Notes: a model not told the origin generated them from the letters alone. 64,000 nt of DNA from Streptomyces phaeofaciens (GCF_014648915.1 NZ_BMSA01000001.1:434001-498000), one strand, 5' to 3'; numbered from the stretch's first letter, positions 8,067-16,662 are shown. Made by a program: numbers and translations.

Positions 8067-8978
8067 GTGGACCGGACCGAGACCAGAACCCAGGCCGATG
8101 TCGGCCGTTTCGTGAACGACGCCGCGCGCGACCGGTACTTCGCCGCGTGCGACGCCGTGTACGCGCTGGGGGCGCGCCCGTTCGCCGAGACGGACGTGGA
8201 GACCTCCTTCGGCACCACCCACGTCTACCGGTACGGGCCCACGGACCCGGCCGCCCGGTCCCGTACCCCCGTCGTCCTGGTGCACGGAGCCGGCTCCTGC
8301 TCGGCCATGTGGTACCCCAACACCCCTGCGCTGAGCGCCGAGCGGCCGGTCTACGCGATCGACACCCCGGGCGACCCCGGACGCAGTGTGCAGCGCCGGC
8401 CGATCCACCGGCCCGAGGACGCCGCGCGGTGGCTGGACGAGACGCTCGCCGGGCTGGGCCTCGGCCGTGTGCACCTGGTCGGCAGCTCCTACGGCGGCTG
8501 GCTCGTCCTCAACCAGGCGCACCGCGAGCCCGGCCGCCTCGCCTCGGTCACCCTGCTCGACCCCGGCGGGCTGGAGAAGGTGGGCCTGCGCTTCTTCGTC
8601 TGGATCTTCGCCAGTCTCTTCGCGACGTTCGCGCCCAAGGCGATGCGCCCACGACTGGCGGCCTGGCTGGAGCAGCCGGTCCTCGTCGTGCCGGAGCTGC
8701 GGGCCATGATGAGGGCGGCCGTGCGCGCCTACCGCATCCGCCGGCCCGCCCCGCTGCCCCTGTCCGAGGCCGAACTGGCCGGCATCCGCACGCCGCTCTA
8801 CCTGGTGCTCGGCATGCGCAGCCTCCTCGTTCACCCGCGGACGCAGGTCGAGCGCGTCCCGCGGCTGATCCCCGGCGCCCGGGCCGAGATCGTCTCCGAC
8901 ACCGGCCACGGACCCCAGATCGACCACGCGGACGAGGTCAACCGCCGGATGCTGGGCTTCATGGACTCCGTCGACTGA
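8067..8978 (+). CDS. Alpha/beta hydrolase
   Basis: This 303-residue alpha/beta-fold hydrolase shows the oxyanion strand VVLVHGAGSCSAMWYPN, the nucleophile elbow VGSSYGGW (catalytic Ser in GxSxG) and a late catalytic His in ISDTGHGPQIDH-like VSDTGHGPQI. The substrate is unknown; esterase, epoxide hydrolase and haloalkane dehalogenase activities share the fold. I prefer the GTG at 8067 because GGAGG lies six bases upstream; a GTG at 8061 overlaps that ribosome binding site. It is divergent from the TetR gene and lies beside its two operators, so it is likely the main target of that regulator. Confidence 0.9.
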   Translation: MDRTETRTQADVGRFVNDAARDRYFAACDAVYALGARPFAETDVETSFGTTHVYRYGPTDPAARSRTPVVLVHGAGSCSAMWYPNTPALSAERPVYAIDTPGDPGRSVQRRPIHRPEDAARWLDETLAGLGLGRVHLVGSSYGGWLVLNQAHREPGRLASVTLLDPGGLEKVGLRFFVWIFASLFATFAPKAMRPRLAAWLEQPVLVVPELRAMMRAAVRAYRIRRPAPLPLSEAELAGIRTPLYLVLGMRSLLVHPRTQVERVPRLIPGARAEIVSDTGHGPQIDHADEVNRRMLGFMDSVD

Positions 8979-9237
8979 CGGCGGGCCGGGCTCCCCGTCC
9001 AAGCCCGGTCCCGGCACCGGCCCGGAGCGGACGCCCGGGATCCTCGGCGATCCCGTGGCGTCCAGTGACGTTTCTCCGGTGAACCGGTTGAGCCATTGGG
9101 GTGAGCGAACCACCCCCGGGGGAGAAAGTCATGCCTCGGTATCGGGAGTCTTTTGTCTTGGCAAAGGACCGCCGTGTCCGCACGGTGCTCCGGCGCGCAG
9201 TGTGTCGACCCCTCAATCGCATGGGAGGAGCCGGACG

Positions 9238-10098
9238 TTGAGTCACGGCAACAAGCTGCGGGACCAGATCGCCCGTCCGGGCACGACCCCGCTGATCGGC
9301 GTATACGACATGTACTCGGCGTCGATCGCCGCCGAGCACTACGGCGGGATGTTCGTCTCCGGATTCGGCTTCGCGGCCTCGCACTACGGGCTGCCGGACA
9401 TCGGGTTCATCGCCTGGCCGGACATGATGGCCTTCGTGCAGCGGCTGCGGGGCGCGTTCCCGCACCACCATCTGCTGGTGGACATCGACGACGGGTACGT
9501 CGACCCGGAGGTCGCCTGCCATGTGGTGGAGGGCCTGGAACGGATCGGCGCCTCCGGGGTCATCCTGGAGGACCAGAAACGGCCGCGCCGCTGCGGCCAC
9601 GCCGACGGCAAGCAGGTGCTGCCGCTGGACGAGTACCTCACCAAACTGGACATGGTACTGCGCACCCGGCGCGACCTGGTCGTGGTGGCCCGCACCGATG
9701 CCACGGACGAGAGCGACATCCTGCACCGCGCCGAGACCCTCGCCGCCACCGACGCCGACGTGGTCCTCGTCGACGGGGTGCGCAGCGTCGAGTGGATCGG
9801 CCGGATCCGCTCCGTCGTCGGCGACAAACCGCTGCTGTTCAACCAGATCGCCGGCGGCAAGTCCCCCCGGCTGTCGCTGGGCGAGCTGACCGGCCTCGGC
9901 GTCGACGTGGCGATCTACAGCACCCCCTGTCTGTTCGCGGCGCACGAGGCGATGGACTCGGCGCTGGCCGAACTGAAGCAGGCCGACGGCCGCCTTCCCG
10001 AGGTCGACGGGGACGGGATCGGCGTGCGCGCCGCGACCGCGCTGCTGGAACGCAACATCGCGCGGCTGCGCGCCGAGCCCGAGCGGGTGGGCGTGTGA
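9238..10098 (+). CDS. Isocitrate lyase/PEP mutase family protein
   Basis: This 286-residue TIM-barrel protein carries the family signatures: LIGVYDMYSASIAAEHYGG, the Mg-binding DIDDGY strand, EDQKRPRRCGHADGK containing the KRCGH-type active-site Cys loop, and VVARTDA. Members act as methylisocitrate lyase, PEP mutase, oxaloacetate decarboxylase or carboxyPEP enzymes; which one applies is not visible. The Cys suggests a lyase rather than a PEP mutase. I chose the TTG at 9238 because GGGAGGAG lies seven bases upstream; an in-frame GTG at 9202 has no comparable site. It overlaps the next gene by four bases (GTGA), implying translational coupling. Confidence 0.88.
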   Translation: MSHGNKLRDQIARPGTTPLIGVYDMYSASIAAEHYGGMFVSGFGFAASHYGLPDIGFIAWPDMMAFVQRLRGAFPHHHLLVDIDDGYVDPEVACHVVEGLERIGASGVILEDQKRPRRCGHADGKQVLPLDEYLTKLDMVLRTRRDLVVVARTDATDESDILHRAETLAATDADVVLVDGVRSVEWIGRIRSVVGDKPLLFNQIAGGKSPRLSLGELTGLGVDVAIYSTPCLFAAHEAMDSALAELKQADGRLPEVDGDGIGVRAATALLERNIARLRAEPERVGV

Positions 10099-10355
10099 GC
10101 CGTCCCGGTCTGCGCCTGCGTACGGCGACCACCCTGGCCGCCGCCCTCCTCGGCGCGGCCGCGCCGCCGGCGACGGCCGGGGGCGGCCTGATCACCGTGA
10201 TCGACAACTCGCACGCCGACTCCGTCCTGGAGGTGGACCGTGCGGCCAACATCCAGCAGGGCAGCAGCGGAACCGCGGGGAGCGACCACGAGGGCAGCGC
10301 CGTCGACCTGATGGAGGCGCTCGTCGCCGGGCCGGCCGCGCACGACGGGGACTAG
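10095..10355 (+). CDS. Small secreted protein of unknown function
   Basis: An 86-residue protein starts at the GTG of a GTGA overlap with the previous gene. Residues 1-28 form a signal peptide: basic MSRPGLRLR, hydrophobic TTLAAALLGAAA, and an AxA-type cleavage site at PATAGG. The mature part is short, acidic and rich in Gly/Ser/Asp (DNSHADSVLEVDRAANIQQ). No family is recognised. The coupling to the isocitrate lyase/PEP mutase-type gene is unusual for a secreted peptide and could be coincidental. Confidence 0.65.
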   Translation: MSRPGLRLRTATTLAAALLGAAAPPATAGGGLITVIDNSHADSVLEVDRAANIQQGSSGTAGSDHEGSAVDLMEALVAGPAAHDGD

Positions 10356-10469
10356 CCGTCGGTACCAGCCCTGTGCTCGCGGCGGCCGGACACCTCGGTG
10401 CGGGGTGTCCGGCCGTCGTCGTCCCGCCGGGCGAGGGGAAGGGCCTTTCGCGCGCCCCTCACGTGCTCC

Positions 10470-10667
10470 TCACGTGCTCCGCAGCTCCCCCAGCGGTTCG
10501 GGGTCCTTCTCCAGGGCGGTGGCCGCCGTCCGCCAGGCGGTGTCCTCGGGGCCGAGGGCGCTGTGGAGGAAGGCCGTGGTGAGGCGCTGGATCAGGGCGA
10601 CGCGTGCGGGACTCTCGTCCGTCGTCTCGGCGGCCTCGTGTCCGGGGATGCCACCGAGCGAGTGCTC
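10470..10667 (-). pseudogene. 3' fragment of an alpha/beta hydrolase gene
   Basis: The minus strand has 65 codons ending in TGA at 10472-10470 that read as the C-terminal tail of an alpha/beta hydrolase: EHSLGGIPGHEAAETTDE, RVALIQRLTTAFLHSALG, and TALEKDPEPLGELRST. The EHSLGG stretch is where the catalytic His of such enzymes lies. Upstream of codon EHS the homology stops and no start, nucleophile elbow or oxyanion loop is present. The break at about 10667 meets a truncated TetR gene on the other strand. Confidence 0.7.
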
Positions 10668-10887
10668 CGACGACGCCGGCTTCGAGACGCTGCACGCCTA
10701 CTTCCTCGACCGCCTCCTGCCCGTGTGCGCCCAGCTCCTCGACGCCGCCGTCGCCTCCGGCGAGATCCGCTCCGGCGTCGACGCCTACCACCTCATGCGC
10801 GGCATCGGGAACCTCTGCATCGGCACCGACAGCGACCCCCGTTACGACGCGCGCGTCCTGGTCGCGGGACCGCGCCGGCCGCGCTGA
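10668..10887 (+). pseudogene. 3' fragment of a TetR-family gene
   Basis: Reading plus strand, the last 72 codons are a typical TetR C-terminal half: FETLHAYFLDRLLPVCAQLL, AAVASGEIRSGVDAYHLMRG, IGNLCIGTDSDPRYDA. No helix-turn-helix precedes it; the frame runs instead into the antisense of the neighbouring hydrolase fragment. Together with that fragment it marks a deletion that removed the shared promoter and both 5' halves of a divergent gene pair. Confidence 0.7.
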
Positions 10888-11057
10888 CCGGGGCACCCGT
10901 GGACCTTGCCCGCGGTGCGCGCAGCATGTTCCAGGTGAATGTGCCAAACGGCTCCCCATGCCCCGGCACTTTCCGTAGTCTCGGGGTCACACGAACTGCC
11001 CTGCCCTGCACCGCACTTGATCCGCTTTTGTCGCCCACGCGCCGAAAGGACACGGTC

Positions 11058-11543
11058 ATGGCCGTCGAGGCCGAGGTTCTGAACGAACTGCGCCGGCTGC
11101 GTACGCGTATGCCTCAGCTGACCGGGGCGCTGGCGGCCAGTGCCGACGGGCTGGTCCTCGCGCAGGACATGCCGAGGAGCGAGCCGGAGGGGCTGGCCGC
11201 GCTCACCGCCGCGGCGCTCGGCGTCGGCCGGCGGATGACCGACCTCGCGGCCGGCGGCGGTTTCCGCGAACTGCTGGTCCGGGGGGCCGGGGGCTATGTC
11301 GCCACCTACGCGGCCGGGCCCACCGCCGTACTGACGCTCCTCGCCGACGACCGGGTCAACGTCGGCCGGCTGCACCTGGAGGGGCGGCGCAGCGGCACCC
11401 GGATCGCCGAACTGATGACCGGCCGGTTCCCGGCCGACCGGCCCTTCCTCGCCGACGGACCGCCGCCCCCGCCCGTGGAGCGCGGCCGGACGCTCGGCGC
11501 CCTGCCGATCCGCATCCCACCGCAGTCCCGCCACGGGTTCTGA
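11058..11543 (+). CDS. Roadblock/LC7 domain protein
   Basis: This 161-residue protein has a roadblock/LC7 core at about residues 5-115: LNELRRLRTRMPQLTGALAA, SADGLVLAQDM, ALTAAALGVGRRMTD and AVLTLLADDRVNVGRLHLEG. Roadblock proteins bind small Ras-like GTPases and, in Streptomyces, usually occur in conservon (cvn) operons with a sensor kinase and GTPase. No such partners are adjacent here, so this is an orphan copy. The Pro-rich tail after residue 135 is unstructured. ATG start follows GAAAGGA at good spacing. The protein should be cytoplasmic. Confidence 0.85.
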   Translation: MAVEAEVLNELRRLRTRMPQLTGALAASADGLVLAQDMPRSEPEGLAALTAAALGVGRRMTDLAAGGGFRELLVRGAGGYVATYAAGPTAVLTLLADDRVNVGRLHLEGRRSGTRIAELMTGRFPADRPFLADGPPPPPVERGRTLGALPIRIPPQSRHGF

Positions 11544-11565
11544 CCGGACGGCGGGGCCGTCGCGT

Positions 11566-12177
11566 TCACTCCCCGGCGCCCTCCGGCTCCGTACGGCCGC
11601 GCCGCCTGCCCGCGCCGGGCCGCCGGCCGCCGCGCCGCTCGGGACCGGGACCCGGGCCCGCGCCGGCCGGCGGCGCGCTGAACCCGCCCGGCACGAGCCG
11701 CGGCGCGGCGACCGAGGGCGGGCCGGCCGGTGCGGAAAGGCCGTGCGGCTCCCGGTTCGCGTCCCGCGGCGCGGGCGGCGGCGGGACCGACCGGCTCGTC
11801 ACCCGCGCGTGCGGCATCAGCGGCGCGCACACCGAGCACACCTCGCTCAACGTCCACACCTGGCCGATCGCCGGGTCGTGCCGCAGGACGAGGACGACGC
11901 CGCCCGCGCAGTTGACCCGGGTCCCCTCGTGCAGCGCGCACTGCTGACGGCGGCACCAGCACGCCGCGTCGTGATGCACCGCCGCCGCTCTGGCGTGCGC
12001 GGCCGCGTGGGCCTCGGCGAAGCGGCGCAGCGCCGCGATGTCCCGGGAGCGCGGCGGCATCACGCACGCCGACGAGCAGGTGACCGACGCGGTGCGGTCC
12101 CGGTGTCCGACGATGCGGATCGTCCAGCAGCGACCCGGGCGACGGGCCGAGGGGGCGTCAGGGTACATAAGAGCCAA
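11566..12177 (-). CDS. Cys-rich protein of unknown function
   Basis: This 203-residue protein has a Cys/His-rich N-terminal half: VTCSSACVM, HHDAACWCRRQQCALHE, VNCAGG and CSVCAPLMPHARV, which suggests zinc or other metal binding. The C-terminal 75 residues are low-complexity Pro/Gly/Arg. No named family is recognised. The TTG at 12177 is chosen because AAGGA lies eight bases upstream on the coding strand; an internal ATG three codons later (MYPDAPSARR) is the alternative. It diverges from the Ser/Thr kinase gene across 189 bases. A tandem repeat of 22 bp lies in that gap. Confidence 0.7.
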   Translation of the reverse strand: MALMYPDAPSARRPGRCWTIRIVGHRDRTASVTCSSACVMPPRSRDIAALRRFAEAHAAAHARAAAVHHDAACWCRRQQCALHEGTRVNCAGGVVLVLRHDPAIGQVWTLSEVCSVCAPLMPHARVTSRSVPPPPAPRDANREPHGLSAPAGPPSVAAPRLVPGGFSAPPAGAGPGPGPERRGGRRPGAGRRRGRTEPEGAGE

Positions 12178-12257
12178 AGCACATGTCCTTCGTGGGGGGA
12201 GGGCGACGAATCCGGGAACGGTTCCGGCACGGCCCGCCGGAAGTGACCTCGTTCACA

Positions 12258-12298
12258 GCATGCCCGTGGCCCGGCCACCGCATGCCCGTGGCCCGGCC
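12258..12298. repeat. Two-copy 22-bp tandem repeat
   Basis: The 19-base word GCATGCCCGTGGCCCGGCC occurs at 12258-12276 and again at 12280-12298. It lies in the divergent gap between the Cys-rich protein gene and the kinase gene, so it could be a regulator site; it could also be a simple duplication. Confidence 0.6.
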
Positions 12299-12366
12299 GA
12301 CCCTTGGCACAGTGCCCCTCATGGGGGACATCACGCCGGACATGTCGTACGCCTAAGCTCCCCTCC

Positions 12367-14040
12367 ATGAACACCGGGGAACCTGCAAGACGTGTGGTCG
12401 ACGGCCGCTTCGAACTGCTCGAACGGCTCGGGGGCGGAGGCATGGGCTGGGTCTGGCGCGCCCGCGACCTGGCACTTCACCGGGACGTCGCCGTCAAGGA
12501 AGTACGGCCGCCCGACCCGGCGCTCGCCGAGTACGACCCCGAGGGCGCCCGCACCCTGCGCGAGCGCGTGCTGCGGGAAGCCCGCGCGCTGGCCCGCGTC
12601 CACCACCCCAACGTGGTCACCATCCACCACATCGTCGACGGCGGTGAGGGCACCTTCCCCTGGATCGTGATGGAGCTGGTGACCGGCGGCTCGCTCCAGG
12701 ACCGGCTCCAGCGCGGCGCGATGACCCCGGCCGAGGCCGCGGGCCTGGGACGCGAGGTGCTGTCCGCGCTGCGCGCCGCGCACGCCGCCGGCATCGAGCA
12801 CCGCGACGTGAAACCGGCCAACGTCCTGCTGCGCCCCGACGGGCGGCCCGTGCTCACCGACTTCGGCATCGCCGCCATCCGAGAGGCCACGAGTCTCACC
12901 GCCACCGGCTCCGTCATCGGCTCGCCCGACTTCATGGCGCCCGAACGCGTCAGCGGCAAGGAAGGCGGACCCGCCGCCGACCTCTGGTCCCTGGCGATGC
13001 TGCTGTACGTCGCCGTCGAGGGGCATCACCCGCTGCGCCGGGCCACCACGCTCGCCACCCTGGCCGCCGTCCTCGGCGAGGACGTGCCCCCGCCCCGGCG
13101 GGCCGGCGCCCTGACGCCCGTCCTCACCGCCGTCCTCGTCCGGGATCCCCTGGCCCGTCCCGACGCCGCCGAGGTCGACCGGATGCTCGCGGCGGCCGGC
13201 ACCGCCGTACCCGCCCAGGACGCCCCGCGGCCGCCCGCGGCCCCGGAGATCCCCTCGGTGACCTCGTATCCGCTCGCCCCGCCCGGCTATGCCACCCCGG
13301 GCCCCGCCCCGGCCCCCTCCCTCGGGGCGCCCACCGTGCACCCGGCCACCGGCGCGCCCACCGTGCACCCGGCCGCGGCCCCGCCCCGCTCCCGCCGTGT
13401 CCGCACGGTCGCGCTCGCCGCGGCCGGCGCCGCCCTGGCGGGTGTCCTGGTGTGGACGCAGCTGGACTCCGGCGGCGAGGGGGAGGACGGTGACGCCCGC
13501 GGGGCCGTACCCACGGTCTCCGCCGCGGGGAGCAGCCGTTCGGCGTCCCCGGACGCCGGCTCCGGCGGTACCGCGCGGGAGACGACCGACCTGCTCACCG
13601 GCGACGGCGTGCGCACCGCCGTGGCGAAGCTGACCGAGGCCATGGGCGGGTCGAAGGTCACCGGGCTGGTGGTGTACCCGGAGTACGCCGTCGCCGACCG
13701 GCCGGTCGACGGCAGGGCGAAGCTCTACGACCGCTACCTCTACCGGGGCGGTGAGGTGGCCGTGAAGGACGGCCCGGGCGGCACGGTGATGACCGGCGCG
13801 GTCCCCGTCGACCTCGACGTCTACGACTGGGACGCGGTGCCCGCGCTGCTGTCCAAGGCCGGCCGGACCCTGGGCGTGGAGAAGCCGACGAGCCGTTATC
13901 TGGTGGTCAACCCGGCGTCCACGATCTTCGACACCCCGCCCACGCTGAGCGTCTACCTCTCCGACGACTACGGCAGCGCCTACCTGCGGGCCGACGTGCA
14001 CGGAAAGGTGATCGAGACCCACCCGCGCGACGACGGCTGA
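12367..14040 (+). CDS. Membrane-anchored Ser/Thr protein kinase
   Basis: This 557-residue protein has a Hanks-type kinase domain (residues about 13-270): glycine loop LGGGGMGWVWRARD, catalytic Lys in VAVKEV, HRDVKPANVLL, DFGIA and the APE motif in MAPERVSG. A Pro/Ala-rich juxtamembrane linker follows, with TVHPA repeats. One transmembrane helix is near residues 347-366, then an extracytoplasmic domain of about 185 residues with no PASTA repeats. It should phosphorylate proteins on Ser/Thr in response to an external signal. All catalytic residues are present. No clear ribosome binding site precedes the ATG; a leaderless transcript is possible. Confidence 0.92.
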   Translation: MNTGEPARRVVDGRFELLERLGGGGMGWVWRARDLALHRDVAVKEVRPPDPALAEYDPEGARTLRERVLREARALARVHHPNVVTIHHIVDGGEGTFPWIVMELVTGGSLQDRLQRGAMTPAEAAGLGREVLSALRAAHAAGIEHRDVKPANVLLRPDGRPVLTDFGIAAIREATSLTATGSVIGSPDFMAPERVSGKEGGPAADLWSLAMLLYVAVEGHHPLRRATTLATLAAVLGEDVPPPRRAGALTPVLTAVLVRDPLARPDAAEVDRMLAAAGTAVPAQDAPRPPAAPEIPSVTSYPLAPPGYATPGPAPAPSLGAPTVHPATGAPTVHPAAAPPRSRRVRTVALAAAGAALAGVLVWTQLDSGGEGEDGDARGAVPTVSAAGSSRSASPDAGSGGTARETTDLLTGDGVRTAVAKLTEAMGGSKVTGLVVYPEYAVADRPVDGRAKLYDRYLYRGGEVAVKDGPGGTVMTGAVPVDLDVYDWDAVPALLSKAGRTLGVEKPTSRYLVVNPASTIFDTPPTLSVYLSDDYGSAYLRADVHGKVIETHPRDDG

Positions 14041-14063
14041 CCCGCGCCCGCCGGTGTCCGGTG

Positions 14064-15029
14064 TCAGTGCGGGAACGCGCGGGGCTGGCGGAGCCGGGGC
14101 AGTTCGTCGCGGAAGTCCTCGATGCGGGAGCTGATCTGGCGCATCAGGACGGTGTCCTCGATCCGGTCCAGATACAGGTTCCGGCGGGCCAGGGCGGGTC
14201 CGTCCACACAGAAGTACACGCTCATCAGCGGGTTGACGAACAGCTCGCTGTTCCTGGTCCGCTCGGTGAACCGCACGTCCCCGAACTCCCCGCGTACGGC
14301 GGCGGCGACGGAGCCGTTGACGATGCTCGGGTGGCCCGGGGTGGACGCCTGGGCGTGGGCCACCGCGTCGAGGTACAGGGCGCCCTCCCTGCTGTCGCGC
14401 GGCAACGAGAACGCGCCGAGGTAGGCGCCCTCGCGGTCCAGCGCGGCCAGGTTCTCCAGGACCAGGGAGTGGTTGACGCCGTGATGGGCGTCCACGCCGA
14501 AGCCCAGGGACGCCACCAGCCGGTGCGGCACCTCGTCGAGGCCGCTCACGGCGGCCAGGCTGGCCATGTCCTCCTCGGGCGTGCCCAGACCGTGCTCGTC
14601 GCCGCGCATCAGGATGTCCGTGCCGCCGTCCACCAGGACGATCGCGTCGACGCCGCCCAGATGGTCCAGGAGTGCCCGGTAGGCGTCCCGCAGCGGTTTC
14701 ACGCCGGTACGGGGGAAGGCGTACACCGTGGCGGGCAGGCCGTGCCGGCCGAGCCACGTGGCCAGGGTGTGTTCGGGGAAGTAGTCGCCGCGCGCCGGGG
14801 TGTCGGGGCGGACGGCCGCGACATCGGGTTCGAGCCACACCTCGGCGGGCAGGCCGTACAGCTCGGCGAAGGAGAGGTTGGCGAGGTGGACGTCCTTGCC
14901 GGCCGCGCGCAGGGCGAGGGCCAGCGGAAGGCCCGTGTAGATGTCGAACCCGCCGCCCGCACCGGCGACGAGCACCCGGCGCGCGTCGCGCAGCCGGGTG
15001 AACAGGGGAGGCTCGTGGAGGGAGAACAC
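14064..15029 (-). CDS. DUF1152 domain protein
   Basis: This 321-residue protein matches DUF1152: RVLVAGAGGGFDIYTGLPLALAL near the N-terminus, then HLANLSFAEL, VDAIVLVDGGTDILMRGDE and SIVNGSVAAAV. The glycine-rich GAGGGFD motif and the DGGTD loop suggest a nucleotide- or sugar-phosphate-binding Rossmann-like fold, but no activity is established for the family. No signal peptide is present. It converges on the kinase gene with 23 bases between stops and has no operon partner. Confidence 0.8.
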   Translation of the reverse strand: MFSLHEPPLFTRLRDARRVLVAGAGGGFDIYTGLPLALALRAAGKDVHLANLSFAELYGLPAEVWLEPDVAAVRPDTPARGDYFPEHTLATWLGRHGLPATVYAFPRTGVKPLRDAYRALLDHLGGVDAIVLVDGGTDILMRGDEHGLGTPEEDMASLAAVSGLDEVPHRLVASLGFGVDAHHGVNHSLVLENLAALDREGAYLGAFSLPRDSREGALYLDAVAHAQASTPGHPSIVNGSVAAAVRGEFGDVRFTERTRNSELFVNPLMSVYFCVDGPALARRNLYLDRIEDTVLMRQISSRIEDFRDELPRLRQPRAFPH

Positions 15030-15148
15030 CCCGGGACGCTAGCAGGCGGCGATCGAGCGGCCCACCCGATTACCGGCAACTCGCCCGCACGGCAAGCGAG
15101 TTGTGGGCCCTGAGGGCAGACGTGGCGGGCCTTCGGGAGGTGCGCCGA

Positions 15149-15178
15149 CGGGCCCCTGGGCATCCGCCCCGGGGCCCG
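15149..15178 (-). terminator. Likely terminator of the fprA-type gene
   Basis: CGGGCCCC (15149-15156) and GGGGCCCG (15171-15178) form a perfect 8-bp stem with a 14-base loop, ten bases beyond the stop of the reductase gene. Confidence 0.65.
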
Positions 15179-15188
15179 CCCGGCACGG

Positions 15189-16553
15189 TTACGCGCCGCT
15201 CTCGCGCAGCATGTCCTCGCGCTCGACGAGCTTCACGCGCTCGCGGCCCTGCGGCTCGCCCAGCGCCTTCTCGGCGGCGTCCAGCTTGTACCAGCCCTCC
15301 CAGGTGGTGAAGCGGATCTCGCGCTCGGCCAGGAACGCCTCCACGGCCTCCGGCTCCGGCGCGGACGGCGTCTGGAGCCGGCCGCCCGCGTGGTCGGCCA
15401 GCAGGTTGGCCACCGTCTCGTTGGCGTCGCCCTTGGTGTGGCCGATGAGGCCGACCGGGCCGCGCCGGATCCAGCCGGTGACGTACACCGACTCCAGGTG
15501 CGTACCGCTCTCCTGGATGACCCGGCCGCCCTCGTCCGGGACCGTGCCCGACTCGACGTCCCAGGGCAGCTTCGGCAGCTTGTCGGAGAGGTAGCCGACC
15601 GCGCGGTAGACCGCGGAGAGGTCCCAGTCCTTGAACTCGCCGGTGCCCTTGACGTTCCCGGTGCCGTCCAGGGCGGTGCGCTCGGTGCGCAGGCCGACGA
15701 CCTTGCCGTCCTCGCCGAGGATCTCGGTGGGCGACTCGAAGAAGTGCAGGAAGAGCTTGTGCGGGCGGTCGCCGATGTCGCGGATCGCCCAGTTCTCCAG
15801 CGTCTTGGCCACCATGTCGGCCTGCTTGTTGCCGCGCCGGGTGGCGATCGAGCCGTCGTCGTAGTCGATGTCCTCGGGGTCGACGATGACCTCGATGGTG
15901 GGGGAGTGGTCCAGCTCGCGCAGCTCCATCGGGGAGAACTTCGCCTGTGCCGGGCCGCGGCGGCCGAAGACGTGGATCTCCAGCGCCTTGTTGGCCTTGA
16001 GGCCGTCGTAGACGTTCGGCGGTATCTCCGTGGGCAGCAGCTCGTCGGCCGTCTTGGCCAGGATGCGGGCCACGTCCAGCGCCACGTTGCCGACGCCGAG
16101 GACGGCGACCTTCTCGGCCTCGAGCGGCCAGGTGCGCGGCACGTCCGGGTGGCCGTCGTACCAGGACACGAAGTCCGCGGCGCCGTAGGAGCCGTCCAGC
16201 TCGATGCCCGGGATCGACAGCTCGCGGTCGGCCGTCGCGCCGGTCGAGAAGATCACGGCGTCGTAGAAGGCGCGCAGGTCGTCCAGGCTGATGTCGGTCG
16301 GGTAGTCGACGTTGCCGAAGAGGCGGATCTGCGGCTTGTCGAGGACCTGGTGCAGGGCGGTGATGATGCCCTTGATCCGGGGGTGGTCCGGGGCCACGCC
16401 GTAACGGATCAGTCCGAACGGGGCCGGCATCCGCTCGAAGAGGTCGATGGAGACACCGGGGTCGGTGGCCACATCGGACTTGAGCAGCGCGTCGGCGGCG
16501 TAGATCCCGGCGGGGCCGGCTCCGACGATGGCTACCCGCAGGGGGCGGGGCAT
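15189..16553 (-). CDS. fprA: Ferredoxin/adrenodoxin-type NADP reductase
   Basis: This 454-residue flavoprotein resembles mycobacterial FprA. It starts with an FAD-binding VAIVGAGPAGIYAADALL motif, followed by MPAPFGLIRYGVAPDHPRIK typical of adrenodoxin reductases, and an NADP-binding VAVLGVGNVALDVARIL motif. HVFGRRGPAQAKFS and GWIRRGPVGLIGHTKGDA are further family blocks. It moves electrons from NADPH to ferredoxins, for example for P450s or iron metabolism. An iron-box-like palindrome sits 44-64 bases upstream of the ATG, suggesting control by the iron regulator DmdR/IdeR (inference). The gene is monocistronic with its own terminator. Confidence 0.92.
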   Translation of the reverse strand: MPRPLRVAIVGAGPAGIYAADALLKSDVATDPGVSIDLFERMPAPFGLIRYGVAPDHPRIKGIITALHQVLDKPQIRLFGNVDYPTDISLDDLRAFYDAVIFSTGATADRELSIPGIELDGSYGAADFVSWYDGHPDVPRTWPLEAEKVAVLGVGNVALDVARILAKTADELLPTEIPPNVYDGLKANKALEIHVFGRRGPAQAKFSPMELRELDHSPTIEVIVDPEDIDYDDGSIATRRGNKQADMVAKTLENWAIRDIGDRPHKLFLHFFESPTEILGEDGKVVGLRTERTALDGTGNVKGTGEFKDWDLSAVYRAVGYLSDKLPKLPWDVESGTVPDEGGRVIQESGTHLESVYVTGWIRRGPVGLIGHTKGDANETVANLLADHAGGRLQTPSAPEPEAVEAFLAEREIRFTTWEGWYKLDAAEKALGEPQGRERVKLVEREDMLRESGA

Positions 16554-16596
16554 GATCAGGTTCCCTTCGAGCGGTGACAGATCAACTCGGGGGAAG

Positions 16597-16617
16597 CCTA
16601 AGCTAAGGCATGCCTAA
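16597..16617 (-). promoter_or_regulatory. Iron-box-like operator upstream of fprA
   Basis: On the minus strand the site reads TTAGGCATGCC then TTAGCTTAGG. It matches the DtxR/IdeR/DmdR iron box (TTAGG ... CTAA type) at about 13 of 19 positions by eye, including the left TTAGG arm. Its location just upstream of the reductase gene fits iron-dependent repression. Confidence 0.6.
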
Positions 16618-16645
16618 GTCGGTACGCGGGTCCGGTCTATGAGCC

Positions 16646-16662
16646 CATAAACGTGATTTATG
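16646..16662. promoter_or_regulatory. AT-rich palindrome upstream of the iron box
   Basis: CATAAA-CGTGA-TTTATG is a perfect 6-5-6 inverted repeat in an otherwise GC-rich region, lying between the fprA upstream region and the stop of the SpoIIE gene. It may be a second operator or part of the fprA promoter. Confidence 0.4.

Noticed and set aside
12367..14040. PknB-type kinase with PASTA domains
   Set aside because: The kinase domain is clear, but the extracytoplasmic part shows no PASTA repeats.
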